Shown: positions 63,117 to 64,000 of the stretch, piece after piece
Layout of the letters: the number at the start of each line of letters is the position of its first letter
Numbering within the stretch: the first letter of the stretch is position 1
Assembly (NCBI GenBank): GCA_964351595.1
Contig: CAYGOT010000003.1
Location: 1 to 64,000, forward strand
Reading direction: 5' to 3'
Length of the DNA stretch: 64,000 bases
From: UBA6059 sp964351595
GTDB lineage: Bacteria; Bacteroidota; Bacteroidia; Cytophagales; Cyclobacteriaceae
Program-made: the position numbers and the translations under genes
The notes under the pieces: generated by a model
Told to the model about the DNA's origin: nothing
Seen by the model: only the letters and a program-made list of their open reading frames with translations
Database searches by the model: none

Positions 63117-63749
63117 GATACGGGCCAGGTGCTGGCTCACATACTTAGTGCTTTGCTCATCTCCTTTCAGCAAGATTTTGTCAAGTCGCTCTAGTCTTCC
63201 GCCTACCATGAGATTGGCGTAGATGGGAAGACGGATCAGAAACAGACCAAGTCGGAGTGCGTAGATGTCGAGCAAAAAATCGCGAAAGGCACTGTACTTC
63301 CATCCGGGACTGCCATTGGCAAAGAAGTCCCCGGGTTCTGAAGCTGTTCCAAAATGCTGTTCTGCCTTCTTGCTTGTCCATACAGCGGATCGAACACCAG
63401 CTTTGACGCACTCCTCTTCAAACTGTCTCGAATATCTTCTGTAGTTGTTGAGGTCTAGTGATTTAATCTCCAGATAGACCGGACTCCTAAGTGTCGCCAG
63501 CCGATATCTATGAAAGCTCAGAGCATCATCAATCACCAAATAATGGTCACCAACCCAAAAGTCAACTTCAGCCAGAGGAATATCAGCAGGATCATCCCGA
63601 CCTCCTAATGCTTCATAGATTTCAGCCACTTCCTCCGAAGCATGAATATCTTTCAAAGTAGAATTGTTCCTCGGAAGCTCAGGTTCTGACTGAATGAGAT
63701 AATTCTCAGCACTGAGCTGTGCAGATATCTTCTGACGCCAAATACTCAT
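63105..63749 (-). CDS. Hypothetical protein, soluble, unrecognised family
   Basis: A 214-aa cytoplasmic protein with no signal peptide or membrane helix. Visible features are an acidic/aromatic segment EVDFWVGDHYLVIDDALSFHRYRLATL followed by YLEIKSLDLNNYRRYSRQFEEECVKAG, and an Arg-rich C-terminal half. The D...ExK spacing could fit a PD-(D/E)xK nuclease-like core, but this is only a suggestion. It overlaps the deoxynucleoside kinase gene at their 3' ends. Confidence 0.7.
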   Translation of the reverse strand: MSIWRQKISAQLSAENYLIQSEPELPRNNSTLKDIHASEEVAEIYEALGGRDDPADIPLAEVDFWVGDHYLVIDDALSFHRYRLATLRSPVYLEIKSLDLNNYRRYSRQFEEECVKAGVRSAVWTSKKAEQHFGTASEPGDFFANGSPGWKYSAFRDFLLDIYALRLGLFLIRLPIYANLMVGGRLERLDKILLKGDEQSTKYVSQHLARILAK

Positions 63750-63778
63750 AGAAAACTACTGCTAAATATTACTACTGA

Positions 63779-64000
63779 TTAGTTGTCTGCCGCACCGTCT
63801 GCCACCCAACACGCTATGGTGTCGATCAAGTCCTGATCCAAAGTTCCCGCCGGGGGCATAGACCCATTGCCTGTCCTCAAGGCAATATTAGAGGCATTGG
63901 CCAATATGTTAGACTTTACTCTGAAGTCAGGCGCCTGCGTGCCTCCGTGACAGGTAGGTATCGCACAGTTGGTATCGATGATGGGTTGCACATGGCCGGA
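63779..64000 (-). CDS. Partial cytochrome c-like protein (C-terminus)
   Basis: The gene runs off the right edge, so only the last 73 codons are seen. An atypical haem-site-like motif C-x4-CH (NCAIPTCHGG) is followed by a helical segment, MPPAG (the methionine typical of the axial ligand loop) and a final CWVADGAADN. This looks like the C-terminal cytochrome c domain common in Bacteroidota exported proteins. No signal peptide or N-terminus is in the window, so the function and any fused domains are unknown. Confidence 0.7.
   Translation of the reverse strand, partial: SGHVQPIIDTNCAIPTCHGGTQAPDFRVKSNILANASNIALRTGNGSMPPAGTLDQDLIDTIACWVADGAADN

Overview
The window looks like a chromosomal segment of a free-living Bacteroidota, most likely an aerobic marine-type member of the Cytophagales. 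Three things point there. The primary sigma factor is short (287 aa, no region 1.1). Promoters fit the Bacteroidota consensus TTTG-N19-TAnnTTTG, near perfectly before rpsO and tRNA-Thr. The gene families are typical of the phylum: DUF2911, a START-like small protein, MiaE, BshB1, DUF349 repeats, a GH3/serine-hydrolase fusion, and many lipoproteins. No rRNA, CRISPR array, transposase, integrase or phage gene is visible. The window is mostly core and metabolic DNA with a few small accessory items.

Layout. 1-6.4 kb: TonB-dependent receptor, with a GH31 enzyme and a flavin disulfide reductase. 6.5-20 kb: housekeeping block with tRNA-Thr, a DUF349 protein, YqgE, MiaE, PdxH, a glycosyltransferase, BshB1, TrxB, the primary sigma factor, PNPase, S15, an LptF/G permease, a START-like protein and tRNA-Met. 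20-29.6 kb: HemN, then a cell-wall cluster. In this cluster DUF1611, a dipeptide epimerase and a GH3/serine-hydrolase fusion are translationally coupled and followed by a YkgJ protein. A penicillin-binding-fold lipoprotein and a PBP4-type DacB flank them. 30-36 kb: three-gene RND efflux operon. 36-46 kb: exported dipeptidase, UDG-like protein, MsrA, M24 peptidase, SlyD, a TIM-barrel isomerase, a Rof-like protein, DUF4268, a PhyH dioxygenase and DUF2911. 46-56 kb: GMC oxidoreductase, APC transporter, PhoD phosphatase, TfoX-like protein, SDR, TPR lipoprotein and sulfatase. 56-64 kb: rhodanese, CoA-transferase, L-2-hydroxyglutarate oxidase, a MntA/HepT pair, YheT hydrolase, ROK protein, deoxynucleoside kinase, an unknown protein and a truncated cytochrome-like gene.

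How the genes work together. The cell-wall cluster plausibly turns over and salvages peptidoglycan fragments: GH3 on the sugar, epimerase on the L-Ala-D-Glu dipeptide, and DUF1611 linked to D-Glu metabolism. TrxB, BshB1 and MsrA are redox genes. The CoA-transferase and L-2-hydroxyglutarate oxidase are divergent neighbours that may share C4/C5 acid metabolism.

The most unusual signals are not genes. The octamer family CCTAYCGG is strongly over-represented and spans all reading frames. A GC-rich element at 56329-56416 can form nested and competing hairpins. Short palindromes sit between several divergent gene pairs.
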